From NCBI RefSeq assembly GCF_042652925.1, contig NZ_JBHSHC010000099.1, positions 1 to 64,000 on the forward strand: a stretch of DNA of 64,000 nucleotides, in the 5' to 3' direction. Below the pieces are notes generated by a model. The model saw only the letters and a list, made by a program, of their open reading frames with translations. It was not told the origin of the DNA and searched no databases. This document shows, one piece after another, positions 25,527 to 33,862 of the stretch (within the stretch, counting starts at the first letter, position 1; each line of letters starts with the position of its first letter). The translations under genes and the position numbers were made by a program. This stretch comes from Effusibacillus consociatus. Lineage in GTDB: Bacteria > Bacillota > Bacilli > Tumebacillales > Effusibacillaceae.

Positions 25527-26205
25527 AATGCACGACGTGTGGAAAATTTATCCGAATGGCGTCTCGGCGTTAAACGGGATTAATGTGAAAATTGACCGCG
25601 GGGAATTTGTATATGTGGTAGGGCCCAGCGGAGCGGGGAAATCCACGTTTATCAAATTGATGTACCGCGAAGTGAAACCTACAAAAGGGACGATTTTTGT
25701 CAATGGGTTCAACGTGGAGCGCCTGAAAGAAAGAAAGATTCCATTGATGCGTCGGCAAATCGGTGTAGTGTTCCAAGACTTTAAACTCCTCCCGCAGTTA
25801 ACCGCCGCCGAGAATGTGGCGTTTGCAATGGAAGTAATCGAAGCTCCCAGGAGAAAAATCAAACAGCGTGTAAAAGAGGTTATGGAACTGGTAGGACTGG
25901 GCGATAAACTGAATCAATTTCCGAACCAGTTATCCGGAGGAGAACAGCAGCGGGTGGCGGTGGCCCGGGCGCTGGTAAATCATCCGGCTGTTATTATTGC
26001 GGACGAGCCGACAGGGAATTTGGATCCCGAGACATCGTGGGACATTATGCAGCTATTCAGCAAGATCAACGATCAGGGAACAACGATCGTTATGGCGACT
26101 CATAACAAAGAGATCGTAAACACCATGAAGCGCAGAGTGATCGCTGTTGAAGGCGGTAAAATCGTACGTGACGAACGACAGGGGGCATACGGATATGAAG
26201 ATTAG
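25519..26205 (+). CDS. ftsE: Cell division ATP-binding protein FtsE
   Basis: ABC-type ATPase that with FtsX forms the membrane complex controlling peptidoglycan hydrolases at division, elongation or sporulation. It has 228 residues, the usual FtsE length, from ATG 25519 (MIEMHDVWKIYPNG); an in-frame ATG at 25504 would add five residues but has no spaced ribosome binding site. Walker A is GPSGAGKST, the signature is LSGGEQQR, and Walker B is IIADEPTG. It overlaps ftsX by 11 bp. Confidence 0.95.
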   Translation: MIEMHDVWKIYPNGVSALNGINVKIDRGEFVYVVGPSGAGKSTFIKLMYREVKPTKGTIFVNGFNVERLKERKIPLMRRQIGVVFQDFKLLPQLTAAENVAFAMEVIEAPRRKIKQRVKEVMELVGLGDKLNQFPNQLSGGEQQRVAVARALVNHPAVIIADEPTGNLDPETSWDIMQLFSKINDQGTTIVMATHNKEIVNTMKRRVIAVEGGKIVRDERQGAYGYED

Positions 26206-27076
26206 AACGTTGATTCGTCATATCCGTGAAGGTCTGAAGAATATTGGACGGAACGGATGGATGACATTTGCGGCTGTAGGATCGGTAGTGGTGTCGTTGA
26301 TGATTCTGGGGGTGTTCCTCACGCTTGCCATGAACCTGCAGCAAATTACGAAAGACGTGGAAGAACAGGTCCAGATGGACGTATTTATGATTGAAGGAAC
26401 TTCCCGAAGCGATATCAGTCAGATTGAAAATCGCTTGAAATCGCTCGCCGGGGTCAAATCCGTCGAGTTTGTGTCGAAAGAAGACGCTGTGAAACAGATG
26501 GTGCAAAAATATAAGGAGCACCGGGATCTCTTCACAGGACTCGAAATGGAGAACCCGTTTCCCGACAAATTTATCGTCAAGGCTGACAATCCTCGTCAAA
26601 CGCTGGAATTGGCCGATCGGATCCGCACGTTCCCATATGTCGAGAAAGTCAAAGACGGACGGGAAGTGGTTGAAAAACTGTTTGGTGTGATGGATGTGAT
26701 CCGCTGGATCGGCGGCGCATTGATTGTCGGCTTGGCGCTTACAGCCGTGTTCTTGATTTCAAACACGATTAAGATTACAATCTATTCCCGTCGCCGGGAA
26801 ATTGAAATCATGAAGCTAGTAGGTGCCACAAACTGGTTTATCCGTTGGCCATTTTTCGTTGAAGGCCTGTTGATGGGAGCGATCGGCGCTCTGATTCCTG
26901 TCGGGTTGATTACGGTTATCTATACGTATGCTTTGGACAACTTTGCGAATACATTTATTCCATTGCTGCCGCTGCAAGCTCTGATTTTTGAAGTCGGCGG
27001 ATCGTTGTTGTTGATCGGGGCTTTGATCGGCGTCTTCGGTTCGGTATTCTCAGTTCGCAAATTCCTGAGGATCTAG
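26195..27076 (+). CDS. ftsX: Cell division protein FtsX (permease-like)
   Basis: Membrane partner of FtsE. 293 residues from ATG 26195 (AGGGGG upstream, overlapping the ftsE end). One transmembrane segment lies near residues 25-48, then an extracellular domain of about 120 residues, then three transmembrane segments in the FtsX/MacB-like C-terminal half, including the RRREIEIMKLVGATNWFIRWPF cytoplasmic coupling region. It follows ftsE in the standard operon and precedes ctpB. Confidence 0.94.
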   Translation: MKIRTLIRHIREGLKNIGRNGWMTFAAVGSVVVSLMILGVFLTLAMNLQQITKDVEEQVQMDVFMIEGTSRSDISQIENRLKSLAGVKSVEFVSKEDAVKQMVQKYKEHRDLFTGLEMENPFPDKFIVKADNPRQTLELADRIRTFPYVEKVKDGREVVEKLFGVMDVIRWIGGALIVGLALTAVFLISNTIKITIYSRRREIEIMKLVGATNWFIRWPFFVEGLLMGAIGALIPVGLITVIYTYALDNFANTFIPLLPLQALIFEVGGSLLLIGALIGVFGSVFSVRKFLRI

Positions 27077-27115
27077 ATCCAGTCAATCTATGTACCAAGT
27101 AATAGACTCCAGACT

Positions 27116-27140
27116 TGTCTCATATACTCGCAATGAGACA
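27116..27140 (+). promoter_or_regulatory. Inverted repeat upstream of ctpB
   Basis: TGTCTCAT (27116-27123) and ATGAGACA (27133-27140) form a perfect 8-bp inverted repeat with a 9-nt centre, 20 bp before the ctpB start codon. No T-run follows. It could be an operator or an mRNA hairpin in the ftsX-ctpB gap. Confidence 0.35.
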
Positions 27141-27159
27141 TAACAAAGGTGGTGAATCC

Positions 27160-28590
27160 ATGCAAATACGAAAACGCACCCTTGCATTACTGCTCGTGGC
27201 AGCGCTCTTTCTTGGAAGCACTTCGACGTACGGGTTTCTTCAATGGAAAATGGGCGGTTCACCTCTTGCGAAGGAGATGCCCCGTTTGGGGTCCGGGGAG
27301 CAGGCGGCCAATTTTGCCAAATTTAATGAAGCCTATCAGACGATTCGGGGGAAGTATTACCGGCAAATTGACGATCAAAAGCTTCTTGACGGCGCTATTT
27401 CAGGCATGATCCAAGCCTTGGATGATCCTTATTCCACCTATATGGATAAGGAAACCGCAGATCAATTTCATATGTCTTTGTCCTCTTCTTTTGAGGGAAT
27501 CGGTGCGACAATTGAATCAATCAACGGCCGTGTGACAATCTCCTCTCCGATAAAAGGTTCGCCTGCCGAAAAGGCGGGTTTGCGGGCAGGGGATCAAATT
27601 CGCAAAGTGAACGGGCAAACGTTGGACGGAATGGAGATTAACCAGGCGGTTCTTTTGATTCGCGGCAAGAAGGGGAGCAAGGCCGAATTGGAAATCACCC
27701 GTCCCGGATCGAGCGATATCATGCATGTGAGCGTGGTTCGCGATGAAATTCCTCTCGAGACTGTTTACGGCGAGAATTTGGGAAATGGGATTGGCAAAAT
27801 CCAGATTACCTCCTTCTCGGAGAATACGGCAAAGCGTTTTGAGGAAGAGCTGAAAAAGCTTGAAGCCCAGGGCATGAAAGGGTTAATCATCGATGTGCGG
27901 GACAACCCGGGCGGTTTTCTGGAAGCAGTCAACGAAATCAGCAATCTGTTGATTCCGAATAAAGGAATTATCCTTCAGGTTGAATACCGAAACGGACAAA
28001 AAGAGGTATTCCGATCCAAGCTTGAAAATGCGAAATATCCGGTTGTGTGCCTGATTAACGGTGGTTCGGCAAGCGCATCGGAGATTCTGGCAGGAGCACT
28101 CAAGGAATCCGGCGGCTATCCGCTCGTTGGTGAAAAGACCTTCGGTAAAGGAACCGTGCAGCAAAGCAAGGCTTTCGATGACGGGTCGAACTTCAAGTAT
28201 ACGATGGCGAAATGGCTGACTCCAAAAGGCAATTGGATCCACAAAAAAGGGGTAGAGCCTGACTATTCGGTTGCACAGCCGGCTTACTTCAAGCTGACGG
28301 CACTCAATCCGGAAACCGCGCTCAAGCGGGATATGACCGGATCAGCCGTGAAAACTCTGCAGCAAATGCTGATTGGAGTTGGACTTGTTCCGGGACGTGA
28401 CGATGGATATTTTAGTACGCAAACGGAAGAAGCGGTCAAAACATTCCAGCGGGTGAACGGGTTGCCTGTTACGGGTGTTGCAGAAGGGGAAACTACCTTA
28501 AAGTTGATGGAAGCGATCAGCGAAAAAAAGAAAACCAATGATGCCCAGCTTGAAAAAGCGATTTCTGTTATTCGTTCCATGATAAAGTAG
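27160..28590 (+). CDS. ctpB: Carboxy-terminal processing protease (S41) with peptidoglycan-binding domain
   Basis: A secreted or membrane-tethered S41 protease of 476 residues from ATG 27160 (AAAGGTGGTGA upstream). Layout: N-terminal transmembrane or signal segment (about 5-25), a PDZ domain (about 100-185), the tail-specific protease core with catalytic S305 in GGSASASEI and K330 in TFGKGTVQ, spaced 25 apart as in the family, and a C-terminal PG_binding_1 domain (about 385-455). In B. subtilis the orthologue helps activate sigma-K during sporulation. It lies after ftsEX and before a MinJ-like gene, as in B. subtilis. Confidence 0.94.
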   Translation: MQIRKRTLALLLVAALFLGSTSTYGFLQWKMGGSPLAKEMPRLGSGEQAANFAKFNEAYQTIRGKYYRQIDDQKLLDGAISGMIQALDDPYSTYMDKETADQFHMSLSSSFEGIGATIESINGRVTISSPIKGSPAEKAGLRAGDQIRKVNGQTLDGMEINQAVLLIRGKKGSKAELEITRPGSSDIMHVSVVRDEIPLETVYGENLGNGIGKIQITSFSENTAKRFEEELKKLEAQGMKGLIIDVRDNPGGFLEAVNEISNLLIPNKGIILQVEYRNGQKEVFRSKLENAKYPVVCLINGGSASASEILAGALKESGGYPLVGEKTFGKGTVQQSKAFDDGSNFKYTMAKWLTPKGNWIHKKGVEPDYSVAQPAYFKLTALNPETALKRDMTGSAVKTLQQMLIGVGLVPGRDDGYFSTQTEEAVKTFQRVNGLPVTGVAEGETTLKLMEAISEKKKTNDAQLEKAISVIRSMIK

Positions 28591-28620
28591 CAGGTAATAT
28601 ACGGTATTCCGTCGAATATT

Positions 28621-28657
28621 CCCTTGAGGGCGTAATGTCCTCAGGGGGTTTTTTGTT
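28621..28657 (+). terminator. Intrinsic terminator after ctpB
   Basis: CCCTTGAGG (28621-28629) pairs with CCTCAGGGG (28639-28647) with one G·T pair and a 9-nt loop, followed by TTTTTTGTTTT. Confidence 0.88.
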
Positions 28658-28674
28658 TTAAGGGGGAATGGTGC

Positions 28675-29964
28675 TTGCAGGCTGTACCTTTTTTGCTTGA
28701 GTTGGGGCGCGGATTTCTGGAGATTCCACTCACTCCGTTTTTCTATGTGGCCATCCTCTTGATGTATCTGCAATATCGCAGACAAGTTTCACTGGAACGC
28801 CAATTGTTCGGTGTTCGTGTAACATCCGCAGAAAGACAAACGATTCTATCTGTCGGATATGGACTTTTGGGCGGACTGTTGACCACTCTTCTCGTATCTG
28901 CAATCGGCGTTGTTCTCAACCCGACCGACTTTATCTATGTCTGGGTGTTGGCGGTGGCATTGGCAATTTTCAATGTCAGGTTTATCTGTTTCGCTTATGC
29001 GGGCGGAATCCTGTCGTTTGTCTCGCTGCTGTTAAATGCACTGCCCGAGTATTCGATCGGTTGGCCTTGGATGGGGCAGATCTACGAGGACTTCCGGGCT
29101 TTATCGGTTCCTCATTTGTTGACGCTGGTTGCCATTCTGCATTTGATAGAAGCGATTTTGGTGCTTCTGCAGGGGAAAGAAGGAGTGTCACCTGTCTTTG
29201 TGCAGAGCAAAAGGGGACGTTTGATCGGAGGGTTTATCCTTCAGAAGTTTTGGGTTCTTCCGTTGGCGGCCGTGGCAGTTACCGGGACGGGAGGTTTGGA
29301 ACCCCCTCCGTGGTGGGCGATATTGCCTGTTGTCGGGGTACACGGTTTGCAAGTGGTTCCGATTCCTGCCGTACTCGGATATTCCGGGGTGACGCTTTCT
29401 CGCCATCCTGCAGAAAAAGCGGCGCGAACGGCGAAATATTTGGCACTGTATGCGATCGTACTTCTGCTTATATCCGTCCTTGGAGCCAAATACGCACCTC
29501 CACTCTTATGGGTGGCTGCGTTATTTTCTCCGATTGCTCATGAATTTCTGGTTAAATGGGAGTTGGCCGATGAAAAACTGCGGCGGCCTCTCTTCGTGAA
29601 ACCGCTCCAGGGTCTCCGAATTCTGGCGGTACTCCCCGGAAGCCCGGCGGAAAGTATGGAGCTTAAGTCCGGAGATACAATTACGAAAGCAAATGGAATG
29701 CCGGTCAATTCACCGTTTGATTTGCATTTTGCAATGAATCGGAATTCGGCATTTATCAAGTTGGAAGTAATGGATGAACAAGGGGAGATCCGGTTTGTGG
29801 GAAAACCCAGATACTCGGGGGAACATCACGGACTGGGGTTGATATTGGTTCCGGATGACTCCGCGAAGGAATATATCCGACTTGAGTCGATTCCAATCTG
29901 GAAGAGACTTTGGAGTACACTAAGCGGTCGCAACCGAAATTCACCAGCAAAAGAAAACTACTGA
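28675..29964 (+). CDS. minJ: MinJ-like polytopic PDZ protein
   Basis: A membrane protein of 429 residues with about seven or eight hydrophobic segments over residues 1-300 and a C-terminal PDZ domain (about 315-395, with VLPGSPAESMELKSGD). In B. subtilis MinJ (YvjD) has the same layout, bridges DivIVA to MinD/MinC at division sites, and lies next to ctpB. The assignment rests on architecture plus gene order. Start TTG 28675 has AGGGGG 8 nt upstream; a terminator separates it from ctpB, so it may have its own promoter. motA starts 26 bp downstream. Confidence 0.78.
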   Translation: MQAVPFLLELGRGFLEIPLTPFFYVAILLMYLQYRRQVSLERQLFGVRVTSAERQTILSVGYGLLGGLLTTLLVSAIGVVLNPTDFIYVWVLAVALAIFNVRFICFAYAGGILSFVSLLLNALPEYSIGWPWMGQIYEDFRALSVPHLLTLVAILHLIEAILVLLQGKEGVSPVFVQSKRGRLIGGFILQKFWVLPLAAVAVTGTGGLEPPPWWAILPVVGVHGLQVVPIPAVLGYSGVTLSRHPAEKAARTAKYLALYAIVLLLISVLGAKYAPPLLWVAALFSPIAHEFLVKWELADEKLRRPLFVKPLQGLRILAVLPGSPAESMELKSGDTITKANGMPVNSPFDLHFAMNRNSAFIKLEVMDEQGEIRFVGKPRYSGEHHGLGLILVPDDSAKEYIRLESIPIWKRLWSTLSGRNRNSPAKENY

Positions 29965-29990
29965 AGTTGTTGCAACAGGAGGAAACATAG

Positions 29991-30800
29991 ATGGATATCA
30001 CAACAGTCCTTGGCTTGATCCTCGGAATCGGTTTTTTGGTAGGAGCCTTCATTTTGGAAGGGGGTCACGCGTCCGCGCTATTTGAAGTGACCGCTCTGAT
30101 GATCGTATTTGGTGGTACGGCAGGAGCTATAATGGTCGCTACGCCGATGGAACAGTTGAAACAACTGCCAAAAATTTTGAAAATCGCTTTTTTTCACAAA
30201 TCCCGGGACCCGTTGGAAGTTATCGATGAGCTAGTATCCTTGGCCACAATTGCACGACGGGAAGGGATTCTTGCGCTTGAAGAGAAAATTGAGACCTATG
30301 AGGACGAATTTTTCAAAAACGGAGTCCGCCTGGTTGTTGACGGAGTCGATCCCGAGTTGGTCCGCAGCATCATGGAAACAGAACTCTCGTTTATCGAAGA
30401 CCGCCATTCAAAAGGGGCCGCCATCTTTGAACAGGCGGGAGGTTTTGCTCCGACAATGGGAATTATCGGAACCGTTATGGGATTGGTCCACGTTCTTGGC
30501 AACCTGGAAGATGCCAGCAAGTTGGGGCCATCCATTGCAGTTGCCTTTATTGCTACATTGTATGGTGTAGCTTCCGCAAACGTGGCCTATTTGCCAATTG
30601 CCAACAAATTGAAAATTCGCAGCAAACAGGAAGTGCTGGTGCGGGAATTGATGATCGAAGGGATCTTGTCCATTCAAGCCGGTGAGAATCCGAACATTCT
30701 CGGGCAGAAATTAAAAGTGTTCCTGGCGCCCACCAACCGTGAAAAAGATGCTAGAGCAGCAGGGCGAGAGGTAGGCGAAGCGGATGTCGAGACGGCGTAA
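29991..30800 (+). CDS. motA: Flagellar motor stator protein MotA
   Basis: Stator subunit that forms the ion channel with MotB and contacts the rotor. It has 269 residues and four transmembrane segments, two near the N-terminus and two around residues 150-205, separated by the cytoplasmic loop with REGILALE. The FAPTMGIIGTVMGL and LYGVASANV segments are typical of TM3 and TM4. ATG 29991 follows AGGAGG. It overlaps motB by 17 bp. Whether it is the proton (MotA) or sodium (MotP) type cannot be decided safely from the sequence. Confidence 0.92.
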   Translation: MDITTVLGLILGIGFLVGAFILEGGHASALFEVTALMIVFGGTAGAIMVATPMEQLKQLPKILKIAFFHKSRDPLEVIDELVSLATIARREGILALEEKIETYEDEFFKNGVRLVVDGVDPELVRSIMETELSFIEDRHSKGAAIFEQAGGFAPTMGIIGTVMGLVHVLGNLEDASKLGPSIAVAFIATLYGVASANVAYLPIANKLKIRSKQEVLVRELMIEGILSIQAGENPNILGQKLKVFLAPTNREKDARAAGREVGEADVETA

Positions 30801-31536
30801 CAATCACGGGGGCGCACATGAAAACCATGAGCGTTGGCTGTTGACATATGCGGATCTGATCACTCTCCTGATGATATTTTTCGTGGTGTTGTATTCGATG
30901 TCGAAGATCGATATCACCAAGTATGAACAGCTTGCCGTTTCGTTGAATCAATCTTTCTATAACGGCTCAACCGGAGTTATGCAAACAAAGTTTGAAAGAC
31001 CGAACGGTGAGCCGAACGAATCGGGAAAATCAATTGATAAAGAAATATTGGAAGCCAGCAAGAAAATGGCGGAAGAAAACCAACGCTTAAAGAATGCCGA
31101 GGAAAAACTCCAACAGCACATCCGGCAAAACGGTTTGAGTGACAAAATCCTGGTCGAGTTGAACACGAAAGGTGTTCAAATCACCCTGCGGGACGTCGCC
31201 TTGTATGATACCGGTTCTGCCGCTTTGAAACCGGATGCCGAAAAAATCCTCGGCGGGCTCGCTCCTTTTTTAAAGGAACTGCCAAATAAGATTTCAATTG
31301 AAGGGCACACGGACAACATACCGATCCGCAATTCCCAGTTCCGTTCCAACTTTGACCTTTCAGCCGAGAGGGCACTCAATGTGCTGTATTACTTCCAAAG
31401 CCAGGAAGTAAAGCCTGAATTAATGTCTGCAACCGGGTACGGAGAATATGTTCCGGTTACGGGGAATGACACGCCTGAGGGGCGTGCTGCCAACCGGCGG
31501 GTGAATGTGATCATTCTTCGGAATACAGGGAATTGA
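30784..31536 (+). CDS. motB: Flagellar motor stator protein MotB
   Basis: Stator subunit of 250 residues that anchors to peptidoglycan. The single N-terminal transmembrane segment carries the essential ion-binding D24 (WLLTYADLITLL), a linker and plug region follow, and the C-terminal OmpA-like domain has the peptidoglycan-binding IEGHTDNIPI…NFDLSAERAL segment. ATG 30784 lies inside the end of motA, so the two are coupled. A terminator follows at 31555. Confidence 0.93.
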   Translation: MSRRRNNHGGAHENHERWLLTYADLITLLMIFFVVLYSMSKIDITKYEQLAVSLNQSFYNGSTGVMQTKFERPNGEPNESGKSIDKEILEASKKMAEENQRLKNAEEKLQQHIRQNGLSDKILVELNTKGVQITLRDVALYDTGSAALKPDAEKILGGLAPFLKELPNKISIEGHTDNIPIRNSQFRSNFDLSAERALNVLYYFQSQEVKPELMSATGYGEYVPVTGNDTPEGRAANRRVNVIILRNTGN

Positions 31537-31554
31537 CAGATCCGGATTACGACC

Positions 31555-31588
31555 GGCACACAAAATCTTTGTGTGTCTTTCTTTTTTT
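31555..31588 (+). terminator. Intrinsic terminator of motAB
   Basis: CACACAAA (31557-31564), loop ATC, TTTGTGTG (31568-31575), extended by G·T and G-C pairs, then CTTTCTTTTTTT. Confidence 0.9.
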
Positions 31589-31652
31589 GTCGATTTGATT
31601 ATGGAAAAATTCTTTCCATCCGCTGGATTTTGAAGTGAGGGTTCGATACAAT

Positions 31653-31666
31653 AGAACAAAAGTTCG
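31653..31666 (+). promoter_or_regulatory. LexA (DinR) box upstream of uvrBA
   Basis: AGAACAAAAGTTCG fits the Bacillus SOS box CGAAC-N4-GTTCG with one mismatch, the first base. It abuts TACAAT (31647-31652), a possible -10 box, so LexA would block that promoter. A second possible -10, TATAAT, lies at 31733-31738. SOS control of uvrBA is well established in Bacillus. Confidence 0.72.
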
Positions 31667-31763
31667 TGTTCGGTCGGAGTTACGAATGGTTACTAAGCGA
31701 AAATGTTATGTTACCTTGTTGACGTGATCGAGTATAATAATTGTTATGGAAAGGGTGGGGAAA

Positions 31764-33749
31764 ATGGCCGAACGGAAAGGCGTTTTTGAGTTGAAGTCCG
31801 AATACGCGCCGCGGGGCGATCAACCGACAGCAATCGATTCGCTTGTCAAAGGACTGCAAGCCGGAAAAAGACAGCAAGTGCTGCTGGGGGTAACCGGTTC
31901 AGGCAAGACATTTACAATGGCAAATGTGATCGCGAAAGTGAACAAACCGACCCTTGTTCTTGCACCCAACAAAACTTTGGCCGCACAATTGGCTGCCGAG
32001 TTTAAGGAGTTTTTTCCGAACAATGCGGTCGAATACTTTGTTTCGTACTACGATTATTACCAACCGGAGGCCTATATCCCGTCCTCCGATACGTATATCG
32101 AGAAAGATGCCAAGATTAATGATGAGATTGACAAGCTGCGTCATTCAGCGACCAGTTCCCTGTTGGAACGAAATGACGTGATCGTGGTAGGTTCCGTTTC
32201 TTCCATTTACGGTTTGGGGAACCCTGTCGAATACGCAGCGCATGTGCTGTCACTTCGTGTTGGGATGGAAAAACCACGAAACGACATCCTGCGTAAACTT
32301 GTCGAGATGCAATACGAGAGAAACGACATTAATTTTATTCGCGGAACTTTTCGTGTTCGGGGAGACGTGTTGGAGATTTTTCCCGCATCCCGAAGCGAAA
32401 AAGCATTTCGTGTGGAGTTGTTCGGCGATGAAATTGATCGAATCACAGAGATCGATGTAGTCACTGGGGAAATCGTAGGAACACGGCAGCATATCGCGAT
32501 TTTTCCGGCCTCTCACTTCGTCACCTCAAGTGACAAGATGCAGCGGGCGATTGCCAGCATCCGGGCGGAATTGGAAGAGCGGCTTGCGGAACTACGCGAA
32601 GCGGGGAAACTGCTGGAAGCCCAGCGTCTGGAACAGCGTACAAACTATGATTTGGAGATGATGGCGGAAATCGGTTTCTGTTCCGGAATTGAAAACTACT
32701 CCCGCCACTTGGAAGGGCGTCCTCCGGGCTCGGCTCCACATACCCTGCTCGATTACTTCCCGAAAGATTACTTGTTGATCATTGATGAATCACACGTCGG
32801 TGTTCCGCAAATCGGCGGAATGTATAACGGGGATCGCAGTCGGAAACTGACTCTGATCGAGCATGGTTTTCGGCTGCCTTCCGCAGCGGATAACAGACCG
32901 CTCAAATTTGAAGAGTTTGAACAGCGAATCAGTCAAGTAATTCATGTATCCGCGACCCCGGGACCGTATGAATTGGAACATGCGGAACAGGTTGTCGAAC
33001 AGATCATCCGTCCTACAGGTCTTGTGGACCCGCAGATTGAGGTTCGCCCGATCAAAGGTCAAATCGATGACCTTGTGGGAGAAATCAATAAACGAATCAA
33101 GCGTGATGAACGTGTATTGGTCACTACGTTAACGAAGAAAATGGCGGAGGATCTGACCGATTACTTCAAAGATTTGGGTATTAAAGTACGATACCTCCAT
33201 TCAGACATCAAAACACTGGAACGGATGATGATCCTTCGTGATTTGCGGACCGGAGTATTCGATGTTCTAATCGGGATCAACTTATTACGTGAAGGGTTGG
33301 ACCTGCCTGAAGTATCGCTGGTGGCAATCCTAGATGCTGACAAAGAAGGATTCCTGCGGGCGGAGCGTTCCCTGATTCAGACTATTGGTCGGGCTGCGCG
33401 CAATGCCCACGGTCAAGTCATCATGTATGCGGATACGATCACGAAGTCGATGCGGATCGCTATCGATGAAACGAATCGGCGACGTTCGATTCAACAAGAG
33501 TACAACAAACAGAATGGAATTACCCCGCAGACAGTTCGTAAAGCGGTGCGCGAGGTGATTGAAGCAACGAAGGCAGCCGAATCGAAAACAGAGTACAATG
33601 TGAAGAAGAGCGTCGACAAGATGTCGAAGAAGGATCGTGAGCAGCTGATCAAGACGCTTGAGAAGGAAATGAAAGAGGCGGCGAAAGCTCTCCAGTTCGA
33701 ACGGGCTGCTGAACTGAGGGATATTATTCTTGAGCTGTCAGCCTCGTAA
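31764..33749 (+). CDS. uvrB: Excinuclease ABC subunit B
   Basis: DNA-damage verification helicase of nucleotide excision repair. It has 661 residues from ATG 31764, preceded by AAAGGGTGGGG; an in-frame ATG at 31746 would add six residues. Walker A GVTGSGKT, the beta-hairpin region YYDYYQPEAYIP, the helicase motifs DESHVGVPQI and the second RecA domain with QTIGRAARN are intact. The C-terminal UVR motif (about 620-655) binds UvrC. A LexA box lies about 100 bp upstream, and uvrA follows. Confidence 0.96.
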   Translation: MAERKGVFELKSEYAPRGDQPTAIDSLVKGLQAGKRQQVLLGVTGSGKTFTMANVIAKVNKPTLVLAPNKTLAAQLAAEFKEFFPNNAVEYFVSYYDYYQPEAYIPSSDTYIEKDAKINDEIDKLRHSATSSLLERNDVIVVGSVSSIYGLGNPVEYAAHVLSLRVGMEKPRNDILRKLVEMQYERNDINFIRGTFRVRGDVLEIFPASRSEKAFRVELFGDEIDRITEIDVVTGEIVGTRQHIAIFPASHFVTSSDKMQRAIASIRAELEERLAELREAGKLLEAQRLEQRTNYDLEMMAEIGFCSGIENYSRHLEGRPPGSAPHTLLDYFPKDYLLIIDESHVGVPQIGGMYNGDRSRKLTLIEHGFRLPSAADNRPLKFEEFEQRISQVIHVSATPGPYELEHAEQVVEQIIRPTGLVDPQIEVRPIKGQIDDLVGEINKRIKRDERVLVTTLTKKMAEDLTDYFKDLGIKVRYLHSDIKTLERMMILRDLRTGVFDVLIGINLLREGLDLPEVSLVAILDADKEGFLRAERSLIQTIGRAARNAHGQVIMYADTITKSMRIAIDETNRRRSIQQEYNKQNGITPQTVRKAVREVIEATKAAESKTEYNVKKSVDKMSKKDREQLIKTLEKEMKEAAKALQFERAAELRDIILELSAS

Positions 33750-33862
33750 TTGTGGGAATCAAACAGCAGGATACCAAAAATTCGCGGGGAATTCGACAAT
33801 GACTCGTCCACGTTCGACTCTTTTCCCGGGAAATGTAGAAACGTGCAGAAAAGGAGAAGTCT

